Source: an uncultured Alphaproteobacteria bacterium
Lineage (GTDB): Bacteria > Pseudomonadota > Alphaproteobacteria > HIMB59 > GCA-002718135
Assembly: GCA_902562275.1 (NCBI GenBank)
Contig: CACESS010000002.1
Span: forward strand, 1-64,000
DNA: 64,000 nt
Direction: 5' to 3'
The position numbers and the translations under genes are program-made. Shown here piece by piece: positions 45,703 to 57,051 of the stretch. Every line of letters starts with the position of its first letter. The stretch's first letter is position 1. The notes under the pieces were generated by a model. That model saw only the letters and a list, made by a program, of their open reading frames with translations. It did not search any database and had not been told where the DNA came from.

Positions 45703-46332
45703 ATGATTATAAAAATTTGTGGAATTAAAAATCGAGATACTCTTATGTGTTGCGAAAATAATAATATTGGTTTTTTTGGAATGATATTTTATACTAAAAG
45801 TCCAAGAAATATATCAATTGAAAATGCAAATAAACTTCTTAATATTTCAGAGAAATTAAATATTAATGGTGTTGGAGTATTTGTGAATAAAGAGATTGAT
45901 AAATTAAAAGAAATTATAGCACATACAAATCTAAAATATGTACAATTACATGGATCAGAGGATGAATTATACATTAAAAATATAAAAAAATTAGGAGTCA
46001 GAATAATAAAATCGATTTCCATAAGTATTAAAGATGACCTAAATAAAATTAAAGATTACAAAAGTGCTGATTATTTTTTATTTGATTACAAACCAAAGAA
46101 AAATGATTTACCTGGTGGTAATTCAAAGAGTTTTGATTGGAAAATATTAAAAAGTTTGAAAACTGATAAACCTTGGTTTTTATCTGGAGGTGTAAATATA
46201 AATAATATTCAGCAGATTCTTAGTGATATAAATCCATATGGAATAGATTTGTCTTCAGGAGTAGAAAAAGATCTTGGCATTAAAGATAATCACATTATAA
46301 ATAATTTTATCAGAAAAATAAAAAATGCTTAA
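45703..46332 (+). CDS. trpF: Phosphoribosylanthranilate isomerase
   Basis: The 209-aa TIM-barrel enzyme performs the third step of tryptophan synthesis. The N-terminus [13 protein letters not shown] has the catalytic cysteine at position 5. VQLHGSEDE near 82 and [10 protein letters not shown] near 160 are the conserved phosphate and substrate loops, with GIDLSSGVE near 182 including the catalytic Asp. It begins directly after the pyrF stop and overlaps trpB by 8 bp. Confidence 0.97.
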   Translation: MIIKICGIKNRDTLMCCENNNIGFFGMIFYTKSPRNISIENANKLLNISEKLNINGVGVFVNKEIDKLKEIIAHTNLKYVQLHGSEDELYIKNIKKLGVRIIKSISISIKDDLNKIKDYKSADYFLFDYKPKKNDLPGGNSKSFDWKILKSLKTDKPWFLSGGVNINNIQQILSDINPYGIDLSSGVEKDLGIKDNHIINNFIRKIKNA

Positions 46333-47533
46333 AAATACATATAAAAATTATCCAAATGAAAAAGGCTATTTTGGTCAGTTTGGTGGAAGATATGTTTCTG
46401 AAACCTTAATGCCATTAATCCTTGAAGTAGAAAAAAAGTATGAAAAAATAAAAAATGATAAAAATTTTATTTCTGAGTTTAACTATTATTTAAAGACCTA
46501 TGTTGGAAGACCAAGTCCATTATTTTTAGCCGAAAGAATTACAGAAGATCTTGGTGGCCCAAAAATTTATTTTAAAAGAGACGAATTGAATCATACAGGG
46601 GCTCATAAAATTAATAATTGTATGGGACAAATTCTATTGGCAAAAAAAATGGGTAAAACAAGAATTATAGCTGAAACAGGAGCAGGTCAACATGGCGTTG
46701 CTACAGCAACAGTATGTGCTTTATTTGGTTTGCCTTGTATTGTTTATATGGGGGAAAAAGATATTGAAAGACAATCTCCAAATGTTTTTAGAATGAAATT
46801 ACTTGGTGCCGAAATAAGATCAGTTTCAACTGGCTCAAAGTCTCTTAAAGATGCTATGAATGAAGCGCTAAGAGATTGGGTAACGAATGTTGAGGATACA
46901 TTTTATATTATTGGAACGGCAGCAGGTCCTCACCCGTACCCTGTAATGGTTAGGGATTTTCAATCTATCATTGGAAAAGAAGTTAGAGGACAGCTCGAAG
47001 AATTAGAGGGAAGATCGCCGGATGTATTAATGGCTTGTATTGGTGGAGGTTCAAATGCTTTAGGTCTTTTCCATGAATTTCTAGATGATTCAAGTGTCAA
47101 AATGATTGCTGTCGAAGCAGCTGGTCATGGTATAAATACAAATAAGCATGCAGCAAGTTTAACTGGTGGAAAACCAGGTGTATTACATGGAAATAAAACA
47201 TATTTATTACAATCAAATACTGGACAGATTCAGGAAGCACACTCCATCTCAGCTGGGTTAGATTATCCAGGGATCGGACCAGAGCATTCATTTTTATTTG
47301 AAGAAAAAAGAGTTACGTATATGTCAGCAACAGACAGAGAAGCGCTAGAAGCATTTCAATATTGTTGTAGATTAGAAGGTATTATTCCTGCTTTAGAACC
47401 AGCTCATGCTTTGGCTGTTTTAAAAAAAATAGCAAAAAACTATAGTAAAGATAAAATTATTGTCATGAACATGTGTGGTAGAGGTGACAAAGATATTTTT
47501 ACTATAGCTGATGAATTAAATATTAAAATCTAA
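46325..47533 (+). CDS. trpB: Tryptophan synthase beta chain
   Basis: The 402-aa PLP enzyme condenses indole and serine. The PLP lysine is K95 in [22 protein letters not shown] near 118 and the phosphate-binding [10 protein letters not shown] near 238 are typical. EHSFL and the C-terminal MCGRGDKD near 382 are also intact. It is the TrpB1 type that works with TrpA, which is encoded one base downstream. Confidence 0.98.
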   Translation: MLKNTYKNYPNEKGYFGQFGGRYVSETLMPLILEVEKKYEKIKNDKNFISEFNYYLKTYVGRPSPLFLAERITEDLGGPKIYFKRDELNHTGAHKINNCMGQILLAKKMGKTRIIAETGAGQHGVATATVCALFGLPCIVYMGEKDIERQSPNVFRMKLLGAEIRSVSTGSKSLKDAMNEALRDWVTNVEDTFYIIGTAAGPHPYPVMVRDFQSIIGKEVRGQLEELEGRSPDVLMACIGGGSNALGLFHEFLDDSSVKMIAVEAAGHGINTNKHAASLTGGKPGVLHGNKTYLLQSNTGQIQEAHSISAGLDYPGIGPEHSFLFEEKRVTYMSATDREALEAFQYCCRLEGIIPALEPAHALAVLKKIAKNYSKDKIIVMNMCGRGDKDIFTIADELNIKI

Positions 47534-48328
47534 ATGACTAATTTAATTAGTCAGACATTTAAGGATGATAAGAAAAAATTAGTAACATTTGTTACTGGAG
47601 GAGACCCTGATTTAGAAACTAGTTTAAAGATTATTAAGACAATAATTAATAATGGAGCTGATATTGTAGAAATTGGAATGCCTTTTTCTGATCCAATGGC
47701 TGATGGTCCAACAATTCAACTATCAAGTAATAGAGCTATAAGCAAAGGCATTAATCTAGAAGATATTTTTTATTTAGCTTCTGAAGCAAAAAAAATAAAA
47801 AACGATCTGCCCATTATTTTAATGGGTTACTACAATCTAATTTTATATTTTGGTATCGAGAAGTTTGTAAAAAAATGCAGAGAAAATGGTGTAGATGGTT
47901 TAATAATTGTTGATTTACAACCTGAAGAAGATGAAGATTTAATTAAAGAGCTAAATAAAAACCAAATAGATCTAATAAGATTAATTACTCCAACAACTGA
48001 TGAAGGTAGACTTAAATTAATACTAAAAAATGCAAATGGTTTTTTGTATTTTGTTAGTGTTATGGGTATTACAGGTCAAAAATCTGCAGATCTTAAAGAA
48101 CTTGAAAAATCGGTGAAATTTATCAAGAAGCACACAAATCTACCTGTTGTTCCTGGATTTGGAATCAAAAACTCAACTGATGTAAATAATATATGTAAGA
48201 TAGCTGATGGAGCCGTTGTTGGTTCAAGTATTATAAAAATTATTGAAGAAAATTTGGATGACAAACAAATGATTTTATCTGAAATTGATAAATTTTCACA
48301 TGATCTAAAGAATGGAACTAAAGTATGA
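47534..48328 (+). CDS. trpA: Tryptophan synthase alpha chain
   Basis: The 264-aa TIM-barrel protein cleaves indole-3-glycerol phosphate. Catalytic residues are E46 in EIGMPFSDP and D57 in ADGPTIQ. The FVSVMGITGQ loop near 175 and PGFGIKNSTDV near 210 bind the phosphate. It is one base downstream of trpB and overlaps accD by 4 bp. No trp leader peptide or attenuator is visible; trpF-B-A are part of the larger gene run. Confidence 0.97.
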   Translation: MTNLISQTFKDDKKKLVTFVTGGDPDLETSLKIIKTIINNGADIVEIGMPFSDPMADGPTIQLSSNRAISKGINLEDIFYLASEAKKIKNDLPIILMGYYNLILYFGIEKFVKKCRENGVDGLIIVDLQPEEDEDLIKELNKNQIDLIRLITPTTDEGRLKLILKNANGFLYFVSVMGITGQKSADLKELEKSVKFIKKHTNLPVVPGFGIKNSTDVNNICKIADGAVVGSSIIKIIEENLDDKQMILSEIDKFSHDLKNGTKV

Positions 48329-49167
48329 ATTGGTTAACAAATTTTGTTAAACCTAAATTATCTTCACTTGTAAAACGAAGAAGTGTTCCAGAAAAATTAT
48401 GGAATAACTGTGTTTCATGTGGAAATATGATTCATCACAAAGACTTAAAAGAAAATTTATTGGTTTGTGTAAATTGTAATTATCATTTTAGAATGTCCGC
48501 AGAAGATAGGATAGGGCTTTTTTTTGAAAAAGGGAATTATACTGAAATTAATCCTGACAAAATTTCCGATGATCCACTTAAATTCACAGATAAGAAGAAA
48601 TATAAAGACAGGTTAAAAGAATACAGAAAGAAAACAAACAGAGATGATGCTTTCATACTTATTAAAGGTAAAATCAAAAATAAAGAAGTCATTACTGGAA
48701 TAATGAATTTTGAGTTTATGGGAGGTTCTATGGGAAGAGCAGTAGGGGGAGCAATAGTTAAAGGTGCAAAAATTGCTATGGAAGAAAAATTACCTTATAT
48801 AATTGTCACCTCATCTGGTGGAGCAAGAATGCAGGAAGGAATTGTTAGTTTAATGCAAATGCCTAGAACAATTGCTGCTGTTGATTTATTAAATGAAAAT
48901 AAGATACCTTACATAGTAATTCTAACTGAGCCTACTACTGGCGGTGTAACTGCGTCTTTCGCAATGTTAGGTGATATAACAATAGCAGAACAAGGTGCTA
49001 CTATAGGATTTGCTGGTAAAAGAGTTATTCAAGATACAATTAGAGAAGAGTTACCAATAGATTTTCAAAAAGCAGAATATCTAAAAGATCATGGTATGGT
49101 TGATATTGTTTCGCATAGAAAAGATCTTAAAGAGACATTATACAAAGTAATAGATCATATAAATTAA
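48325..49167 (+). CDS. accD: Acetyl-CoA carboxylase carboxyltransferase subunit beta
   Basis: The 280-aa subunit forms the carboxyltransferase with AccA. A four-cysteine zinc ribbon lies near residues 31-53 (NNCVSCGNMI and LVCVNCNYHF). The crotonase-like domain has GGSMGRAVGGAI, SSGGARMQEG near 170 and GGVTASFAMLGD. It is somewhat short at the C-terminus compared with E. coli AccD (304 aa), which is common. It overlaps trpA by 4 bp and precedes folC, the usual accD-folC pair. Confidence 0.97.
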   Translation: MNWLTNFVKPKLSSLVKRRSVPEKLWNNCVSCGNMIHHKDLKENLLVCVNCNYHFRMSAEDRIGLFFEKGNYTEINPDKISDDPLKFTDKKKYKDRLKEYRKKTNRDDAFILIKGKIKNKEVITGIMNFEFMGGSMGRAVGGAIVKGAKIAMEEKLPYIIVTSSGGARMQEGIVSLMQMPRTIAAVDLLNENKIPYIVILTEPTTGGVTASFAMLGDITIAEQGATIGFAGKRVIQDTIREELPIDFQKAEYLKDHGMVDIVSHRKDLKETLYKVIDHIN

Positions 49168-49170
49168 TAA

Positions 49171-50430
49171 GTGAAATCTAAAACAGAAAAGTTGTTAGAT
49201 GAACTTGTCAAACTTCATCCCAAATATATTGACCTTTCATTAGACAGATTAAAATTATTATTAAAAAAATTAGGCAATCCTCAGAATCATCTACCAAAAA
49301 CTATTCATATTGCAGGAACGAATGGTAAAGGCTCTGTACAAAGTTTTATAAGAAATATTTTATTTAAAAATGGGTATAAATGTGATGCTTATATCTCACC
49401 TCATTTGTCTAGGTTTAATGAAAGAATAATTCTGAATAACAAGGAAGTAAGTACAAAGAAACTTTATGAAACTCTAAAATTTGTAAAAAAAATAAATAAT
49501 AATAAACCAATAACTTTCTTTGAAATAACAACAGCTGCAGCCTTCATCTTATTTAAACAATCAGAATCTGAATTTCTTATTTTAGAAACAGGACTAGGAG
49601 GTAGGTTAGATGCAACTAACATAATACCAAAAAAGATTTGTAGTATTTTAACACCAATTAGTTTTGATCATGAGGAATTTCTTGGAAAGACACTTAGAAA
49701 AATTGCTAACGAAAAATTAGGTATAGTGAAGAATTGTGAGTTTGTTTTAGTTGGCAAACAAAAGAAAGAGTTAAAAAATCACATTCAAAAAAAATTAATT
49801 AAGTTTAAAAATAAATATTTTTATGGAAAAGAATTTCGCGTCACAAAATCATTAAAAAATAAGTTTGAGATAAAAATGGATAAGACAAAATATATCTATC
49901 CCAAACCTTCATTGAACGGTAAACATCAGGAAGAAAACGCATCAATATCTATATATTTTGCAAAAATTTTGAAAAACATGGGGTATGAATTAAATTCAAA
50001 AGAAATTAATACAGCGATAAAAAAAACAATTTGGCCAGGAAGATTGGAGGTTATTAATTATAAAAATAAAAAAATAATTCTTGATGGGTCACATAATATT
50101 GATGGAGCTGAAAAACTAAATGAATTTTTAAAAACTAAAAGAATAAAACCTGTAGTCTTATTTGGAATGTTGGACAATAAGAAAGCAAGTTTATTTTTAA
50201 ACAAAATAAAAAAAAGAATATCTAAAGTTTTAGCTATAAAAATTCCAGATGAAAAAAATTCATTTAAAACTAAACAAATAAATGAGATTTGTAATTTTCA
50301 TTCTATTAAATGTGAGCAAGTAAAAAATATAAATGAAGCTTTAAAATATTTTAGATCTAATCAAGAAAAAATATATTTAATCACTGGTTCTTTGTATTTG
50401 ATAGGAAAAATTAGAAGAAGATTATTCTAA
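49171..50430 (+). CDS. folC: Folylpolyglutamate synthase/dihydrofolate synthase
   Basis: The 419-aa Mur-ligase-like ATPase starts with GTG 3 bp after accD. The P-loop is AGTNGKGSVQ (residues 47-56). SPHLSRFNERI near 79, ETGLGGRLDATN near 142 and the C-terminal DGSHNIDGAEKL near 306 are standard. It adds glutamates to dihydropteroate or folates. The end overlaps the convergent trxA stop by 9 bp. No terminator is visible between them. Confidence 0.96.
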   Translation: MKSKTEKLLDELVKLHPKYIDLSLDRLKLLLKKLGNPQNHLPKTIHIAGTNGKGSVQSFIRNILFKNGYKCDAYISPHLSRFNERIILNNKEVSTKKLYETLKFVKKINNNKPITFFEITTAAAFILFKQSESEFLILETGLGGRLDATNIIPKKICSILTPISFDHEEFLGKTLRKIANEKLGIVKNCEFVLVGKQKKELKNHIQKKLIKFKNKYFYGKEFRVTKSLKNKFEIKMDKTKYIYPKPSLNGKHQEENASISIYFAKILKNMGYELNSKEINTAIKKTIWPGRLEVINYKNKKIILDGSHNIDGAEKLNEFLKTKRIKPVVLFGMLDNKKASLFLNKIKKRISKVLAIKIPDEKNSFKTKQINEICNFHSIKCEQVKNINEALKYFRSNQEKIYLITGSLYLIGKIRRRLF

Positions 50431-50745
50431 ATTGGATTGTATCCAGTTTTCTAAAGCTGTTTTAGGAAGACTCCCAACTTTAGTATCAATTAACTCACCT
50501 TTTTTAAATATCATTATCGTTGGAATTCCTCTTATGCCGTATTTCTGTGGGGTCATGGGATTCTCATCAATATTCATCTTATATATTTTTACTTTGTCTT
50601 TGTTCTCTTCAGCAATTTCTTCTAAAATAGGATCAAGTACTTTACAAGGGCCGCACCATTCAGCTCCAAAATCGACTACCACAGGTAATTCATTTGAAGA
50701 TATATCAGTTTCAAAGGTTTGATCGTTTGTAGCTTTAGTAGACAT
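50422..50745 (-). CDS. trxA: Thioredoxin
   Basis: The 107-aa redox protein has the WCGPC active site (C31 and C34) in VDFGAEWCGPCK and the cis-proline GIPTIMIF motif near 74. It is a standard cytosolic thioredoxin. In many alphaproteobacteria trxA is preceded by addA and addB; here a nucleotidyltransferase gene lies 46 bp upstream instead. Confidence 0.97.
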   Translation of the reverse strand: MSTKATNDQTFETDISSNELPVVVDFGAEWCGPCKVLDPILEEIAEENKDKVKIYKMNIDENPMTPQKYGIRGIPTIMIFKKGELIDTKVGSLPKTALENWIQSNLE

Positions 50746-50791
50746 AATGTTTATGTAAGAAATATTAATCTATAATCAAGCTAAATTAAAT

Positions 50792-51472
50792 CTAATTTTC
50801 TAAAATTGATTTTTTATCCCCAATATGTCTAATTTTGGAAGGGATTACATACCCCTTGATTTGATTTTTTTTAATTAGTTTTGTCCAAATTTCATTCATA
50901 TTGAATATTTTTTTTCTATTATTAAATATATTTTTACATACAATTTGAAGACCGGAATAATATAACTTCTCTTTTTTACTTTTCCAATTTGTGACTAGAT
51001 TTCTTTTTAAATAAAAATCTCCATTTTCTTTTTTTAAACCTAAGAAATTAATATCTTTAGATAACAACATTTTACAGTGAGAAACATCTTGATAATTATC
51101 GAGAAAATATTTGATATGTGATTTATTTTTTTTAGTCCAAAATATATCAGAATTAACAACACATATTTTTTTTCTATTTGTATAGTTGAAAATATTTTTT
51201 ACTCCTCCACCTGTACCAAGTATTTTTTTTTCATAGATAATCTTAATAGGATATTTTTTAAAATTTTTGTCCAAATACTTTTTAATTTTATTATGTAAAT
51301 AGTGTGTATTTATTAAGATTTCATCACATCCAATATTAGTAAAAAAATCAATTGTGTTATTTAATAATACTTTATTTTTATATTTTAACAGAGGTTTAGG
51401 AGTACTGCGTGTCAAATTCAGCATTCTTGATCCAAAACCTGCACATAAAATCATTAACGTAAAATTCTTCAT
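50792..51472 (-). CDS. murU: MurNAc-1-phosphate uridylyltransferase-like nucleotidyltransferase
   Basis: The 226-aa NTP-transferase has the signature LCAGFGSRMLNLTRSTPKPLL (residues 8-28; conserved GxGxRM and PKPLL) and the metal-binding VVNSDIFW near 108. It follows an aminoglycoside-phosphotransferase-like kinase gene, the arrangement of the AmgK-MurU pair that recycles N-acetylmuramic acid to UDP-MurNAc in Gram-negative bacteria. The pairing is the main reason for the symbol. Sequence alone would also allow a general sugar-1-phosphate nucleotidyltransferase. Confidence 0.75.
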   Translation of the reverse strand: MKNFTLMILCAGFGSRMLNLTRSTPKPLLKYKNKVLLNNTIDFFTNIGCDEILINTHYLHNKIKKYLDKNFKKYPIKIIYEKKILGTGGGVKNIFNYTNRKKICVVNSDIFWTKKNKSHIKYFLDNYQDVSHCKMLLSKDINFLGLKKENGDFYLKRNLVTNWKSKKEKLYYSGLQIVCKNIFNNRKKIFNMNEIWTKLIKKNQIKGYVIPSKIRHIGDKKSILEN

Positions 51473-51475
51473 ATA

Positions 51476-52393
51476 TTATAAATACTTTTCATAAATTGAT
51501 CTTAGTTCATAATTTTTAATATTATTTAAAGTTGCTATTGTTCTAGATTTAGTTATTTTTAAATAATCTAAGTATTGATTATCATTATTTAAACTAAATA
51601 ATTTTCTCCATCTACCAAGTAATCGGGTCTGTCGAGCTAAACTTAAGACATAATATTGTTGACGAAAAGTATTGAGACTTTCGATAATTGATGTGTTATT
51701 ATAAAAATATTCGATTAATTTATCATTATAATCTCTTGTAAAATTAATTCTTGGATTTTCTAATAATGATAGAAGGTCCCATCCTATAAACCCAATAAAA
51801 GCACTTTGAAAATCAATAATCCCACATTGTAAATGTGATTTATAATTTTCTAAAAAAAATAAATTAACAAATTCAAAGTCTTTGTGAACAAAATTTTTCA
51901 TATTATAATTTTGAGAATGATATAAACTTTCCCATAATTCATAAAATTTTAAAGTTGGAAAATTTGAATTTTTGTTGATAGGAATAAAATAAGAAACAAA
52001 CTCTTTGAGTTCAAATTTTAAATCTTCAAATGTATACTCTTTTAAATTATTTATATTTTTTAATTGTAATTCATTTTGGATAACAATTAGATTATCTACA
52101 GCTAGTTTTAAAAGTTTATAAAGGTTATTTTTATTATATATTTTATTAAATCTATCATTTCCAAAATCTTGCATATATATTTTGTATTGTTGTTTACTAA
52201 CTTCATATATCTTAGGAATTGATACATTAGCCTTTAGTAATATTTCATAGACATTAAGGAAATTTTTAAACTCTTGGTTATTTCTAGAAAAATCAATTAT
52301 TATTTTGGTATTATTTTTTTCTGTTTTTCTATAAATTAGTTTTTTAGATAATCCGGACTCAATTTTTTCTAAATCGTTATGATCAGAATTCAT
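51476..52393 (-). CDS. amgK: Aminoglycoside phosphotransferase-family sugar kinase (AmgK-like)
   Basis: The 305-aa protein has the APH kinase fold. The Brenner-type catalytic motif is FVHKDFEFVNLFF near 163 (HxDxxxxN), and the metal-binding GIIDFQSAFIGFIGWDLLSLL near 188 follows. The N-terminal lobe is divergent. It lies between tsaE and the MurU-like gene in the order conserved in alphaproteobacteria, pointing to anomeric phosphorylation of MurNAc/GlcNAc during cell-wall recycling. No aminoglycoside resistance is implied. Confidence 0.75.
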   Translation of the reverse strand: MNSDHNDLEKIESGLSKKLIYRKTEKNNTKIIIDFSRNNQEFKNFLNVYEILLKANVSIPKIYEVSKQQYKIYMQDFGNDRFNKIYNKNNLYKLLKLAVDNLIVIQNELQLKNINNLKEYTFEDLKFELKEFVSYFIPINKNSNFPTLKFYELWESLYHSQNYNMKNFVHKDFEFVNLFFLENYKSHLQCGIIDFQSAFIGFIGWDLLSLLENPRINFTRDYNDKLIEYFYNNTSIIESLNTFRQQYYVLSLARQTRLLGRWRKLFSLNNDNQYLDYLKITKSRTIATLNNIKNYELRSIYEKYL

Positions 52394-52397
52394 TAAA

Positions 52398-52844
52398 CTA
52401 TTTATTAAAACTAATATTAATTTTTCTTTTAGTTTCAGAAATCATTTCTAAATTTATTAAATAATGTTTTTTATTTAATGGTAAACTAATTAGCATTTCA
52501 GGCCATTCTATAAATGTAATATTATTATTTAGATTTTCGAAAAAATCTAATTCCTCTAACTCCTTTAAATTTTGAATTCTATAAAGGTCATAATGATATA
52601 TTTGTAATGGATTTAAATCGTACGTTATTAAAATAGGAAATGTTGGGCTGGCAATTGAAGCTGGTTTGGGTAAATTATTTAATAAATATAGATTATTAAT
52701 TAATAATCTTACAAATGTTGTTTTACCTGCACCTAGCTCCCCTTGAAATAAGTAAATATCTCCAACAGATATGTCTTTACACAAATTAGTTGAGAGTTTT
52801 TCAAGTTCACGAAGATCTAAAATTTGATTACTTAATTTTTGCAA
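52398..52844 (-). CDS. tsaE: tRNA threonylcarbamoyladenosine biosynthesis ATPase TsaE
   Basis: The 148-aa ATPase is needed for t6A37 formation with TsaB and TsaD. The P-loop is GELGAGKTTFVR near residue 35. SPTFPILITYD near 65 and HYDLYRI with LEELDFFE near 88-102 are family hallmarks. FIEWPE near 110 is also present. It follows metK by 6 bp and precedes the amgK-like gene by 4 bp. Confidence 0.94.
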   Translation of the reverse strand: MQKLSNQILDLRELEKLSTNLCKDISVGDIYLFQGELGAGKTTFVRLLINNLYLLNNLPKPASIASPTFPILITYDLNPLQIYHYDLYRIQNLKELEELDFFENLNNNITFIEWPEMLISLPLNKKHYLINLEMISETKRKINISFNK

Positions 52845-52850
52845 ATTTTG

Positions 52851-54020
52851 TTATGCAATACCTTTTAATGCTTCAACTAAATCTGTTTTTTCCCAAGTAA
52901 AATGGCCCTTGTCACTTGGCTCTCTACCAAAATGACCATAAGCAGAAGTTGGAACATAAATTGCATTTGTTAGTTTTAAATGTCCTCTTATTCCTCTTGG
53001 ACTTAGATCAAATAAATCTTGCACAGATTTTTCAATTTTCTGTTCATCGACTTTGTTTGTTCCATTAGTATTAACATATACTGATAAAGGTTTTGATACA
53101 CCTATTGCATAAGATAACTGTATAGTACACTCATCAGCAAGATCAGCTGCAACAACATTTTTTGCTAGGTACCTAGCTGCATATGCTGCAGATCTATCAA
53201 CTTTAGATGGATCCTTACCAGAGAATGCCCCTCCACCATGGGGTGCTGCTCCACCATAAGTATCAACAATTATTTTTCTACCTGTTAGACCAGAGTCACC
53301 ATCAGGACCTCCAATTACAAAGTTTCCTGTAGGATTGACATAGAATTCTTCATCTTTAAGACCTTCTAACAAGTTATTAGGTATACACTCATATACGTAA
53401 GGTTTAACAATTTCTTTTACGTCCTCGGGAGATAAACCTTCCTTATGTTGTGAAGAAATTACTAGGGATGTAACTTTGCTTGGTTTCCCGTTTTCATAAA
53501 GCATTGTAACTTGGCTTTTTGAATCAGGTTCTAGACCAGATGCAGATCCATCTTTACGGGCTTGTGCCATTTTATATAAAATTTGGTGAGAATAATGTAT
53601 CGGGGCTGGCATCAATGATTCAGTGTCCTTACAAGCAAAACCAAACATGATGCCTTGATCACCTGCACCCTCATCTTTATTGCTTCCAGAATCAACACCC
53701 ATAGCAATATCTGCCGATTGCTCATGAAGAAAACTTTCAATATCACAATTCTGCCAATGAAAGCCATCTTGTTCATAACCAATATCTTTAATACAATCTC
53801 TAACTTGAGATATAATCTGATCTTTAGAAACTGATGGGCCCCTTACTTCTCCTGCTAGAACTACTTTATTAGTAGTAGTCAAAGTCTCACAAGCTACACG
53901 TGTTTGTGGATCACCGGATGATAGATAAGTATCAACAACCATATCTGAAATTCTATCACAAACTTTATCTGGATGGCCTTCAGAAACTGATTCACTAGTA
54001 AATAAATAAGATCTTTTCAT
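52851..54020 (-). CDS. metK: S-adenosylmethionine synthase
   Basis: The 389-aa enzyme makes SAM from methionine and ATP. Motifs include [14 protein letters not shown] near residue 12, [12 protein letters not shown] near 117 and [19 protein letters not shown] near 262-280. It is 8 bp downstream of ahcY, so SAM synthesis and clearance of the product inhibitor S-adenosylhomocysteine are cotranscribed. No SAM riboswitch is visible in the short spacers. Confidence 0.98.
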   Translation of the reverse strand: MKRSYLFTSESVSEGHPDKVCDRISDMVVDTYLSSGDPQTRVACETLTTTNKVVLAGEVRGPSVSKDQIISQVRDCIKDIGYEQDGFHWQNCDIESFLHEQSADIAMGVDSGSNKDEGAGDQGIMFGFACKDTESLMPAPIHYSHQILYKMAQARKDGSASGLEPDSKSQVTMLYENGKPSKVTSLVISSQHKEGLSPEDVKEIVKPYVYECIPNNLLEGLKDEEFYVNPTGNFVIGGPDGDSGLTGRKIIVDTYGGAAPHGGGAFSGKDPSKVDRSAAYAARYLAKNVVAADLADECTIQLSYAIGVSKPLSVYVNTNGTNKVDEQKIEKSVQDLFDLSPRGIRGHLKLTNAIYVPTSAYGHFGREPSDKGHFTWEKTDLVEALKGIA

Positions 54021-54028
54021 ATTAACTC

Positions 54029-55336
<1,308 letters not shown>

Positions 55337-55341
55337 TTATT

Positions 55342-57051
55342 TTAACTTTTTAATGGTAATTTAATTAGAAAACAAGCGCCTCTAAAGTCTAATTTGTCAC
55401 TTTCTGTTAATTCAATTGAACCATTGAATGAATTGATTATCTCGTAGGATATGGATAGACCAAGACCTGAGTGCTTGTCCCGATCATCTATTCTATCAGT
55501 GTAAAATCTATCAAAAATTTTATTTTTTTCTTTGAAATCTATGCCTTTTCCTTGATCATAAATTTTGATTTCAACACAATTTTCATTTCTTTTATTTGAT
55601 GTAATTAAAATATTTGAATTATTTTTGGCAATTGAAATACTATTATCTATTAAATTTAGTATTACCTGCAAAAATTTATCTTTGTTAAGAAGTACTAAAT
55701 TTTGATTATTATCAGTTTGAAGTAAAATTTTAATATTTTTCTTATTAGTTGATTTTTCACTAAAATTTTCTTTTAGAAATTTGTTTACATTAATTAGTTC
55801 AAAATTTTCTATTTCAATTTCTGCAATAGTTTTTGAAAAATGAGAAATGTCGGAGATCAATCTATTCATTCTGTCGATATCTTTATTAAAATTATTAATT
55901 ACTTTGGTTCTATTTTCATTAGTTATGTTTTTACTAGTTAATAATTCAATCGAAGATTTTATTGCAGTAAGTGGATTTTTTAGTTCATGGGCAACATCAG
56001 AGCTAAATTTTTCTAATTGATTGATTTGTAATTTCAATTCGTTTGACATAAGTTGTATTTGGTTTGATAAAATACCAATTTCATCGGATCTTAGAGGGTA
56101 TATTAATTTTTTCTTATTTGTTTTATCTCTCTCAAGGACAGTGATTTTAGTTATTTGCCTTAATGGTGTTATCAAGCCTCTCAAAAAAATAAATGATAAT
56201 AAAATTGTAACTAAAATAAATAATAGAAAAAAATTAAAGAAATTCAAAGATTGTCTAGCTAGTTCATTATTATCTAATAATAATTTATACTTTATTAGAA
56301 CAACTCCATAGACGTTATTATCTTGGATTATAGGTGATGTTAAAATTCTAGTTATATCATTATTTTCATCTTCGAAAGTTTTAACGAGTTTTTGCTTTTC
56401 TTTAATAGTGTCAATAATCAAAATAATTTCATGTACATTTTTGTCTAAATTTTTAGTAAATTTATTTTTAAGAATGTAATTATTAATATAATTAAAATTT
56501 TTAATATAAATTTTTTCAAATAAATTTGAGAAATCAGCTATATTTTCACGCATTTCAGATAAATCTATTTCCTCAACATCTGTGCTCAGAAATAAATTAG
56601 ATGAATCTGCAATTTTAATCCAATTTTCATTATAAATAATAGTGTTAAAATCTTTATCACCAAAGTTTTGAAATATAAATTGTTCAGTTGTAAACTTTTC
56701 TAACTCAGGTTCAGACAATTCGATAGGATTAATATTATCTGCCAAGTCACAACTCTGCTTGTATGCTTCAATATCTTGAAGATATCTGCAACGATAATCA
56801 TACTGAAAAATTGGCACTCTTAATATTGAAGTGTTTTCTAAATATTTTGTTATATTTGATAAATTTAATCTTATTGATTGATCTCTATTATCTATGAATT
56901 TATTATTTTGAATTAAGTTGAAATTGAAATAAGATAAAAATACTAAACCTAAAAATACAATAATTAAGTTAATTATAATGAGTTGAAATGTTAGATTATA
57001 ACTTGATAATGTAAATAATCTCTTAATCACGCCAAGAATATCCAGAGCCAT
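55342..57051 (-). CDS. chvG: Sensor histidine kinase, ChvG-like
   Basis: The 569-aa membrane kinase has two transmembrane helices (about residues 20-43 and 275-298) flanking a periplasmic sensor domain, then a HAMP linker. The phosphoacceptor is H355 in SSDVAHELKNPLTAI, followed by the HATPase domain with LNLIDNSI and GLGLSISYEII. The ORF start at 57051 overlaps chvI by 29 bp; a GTG at 57030 (codon 8) would reduce this to 8 bp and is plausible. ChvG/ChvI-type pairs respond to acid or envelope stress in alphaproteobacteria. Location next to ahcY-metK is conserved. Confidence 0.85.
   Translation of the reverse strand: MALDILGVIKRLFTLSSYNLTFQLIIINLIIVFLGLVFLSYFNFNLIQNNKFIDNRDQSIRLNLSNITKYLENTSILRVPIFQYDYRCRYLQDIEAYKQSCDLADNINPIELSEPELEKFTTEQFIFQNFGDKDFNTIIYNENWIKIADSSNLFLSTDVEEIDLSEMRENIADFSNLFEKIYIKNFNYINNYILKNKFTKNLDKNVHEIILIIDTIKEKQKLVKTFEDENNDITRILTSPIIQDNNVYGVVLIKYKLLLDNNELARQSLNFFNFFLLFILVTILLSFIFLRGLITPLRQITKITVLERDKTNKKKLIYPLRSDEIGILSNQIQLMSNELKLQINQLEKFSSDVAHELKNPLTAIKSSIELLTSKNITNENRTKVINNFNKDIDRMNRLISDISHFSKTIAEIEIENFELINVNKFLKENFSEKSTNKKNIKILLQTDNNQNLVLLNKDKFLQVILNLIDNSISIAKNNSNILITSNKRNENCVEIKIYDQGKGIDFKEKNKIFDRFYTDRIDDRDKHSGLGLSISYEIINSFNGSIELTESDKLDFRGACFLIKLPLKS

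Noticed and set aside
54021-54028. SAM or SAH riboswitch near metK and ahcY
   Set aside because: The intergenic gaps are 8 and 23 bp, too short, and no conserved riboswitch core is visible nearby.
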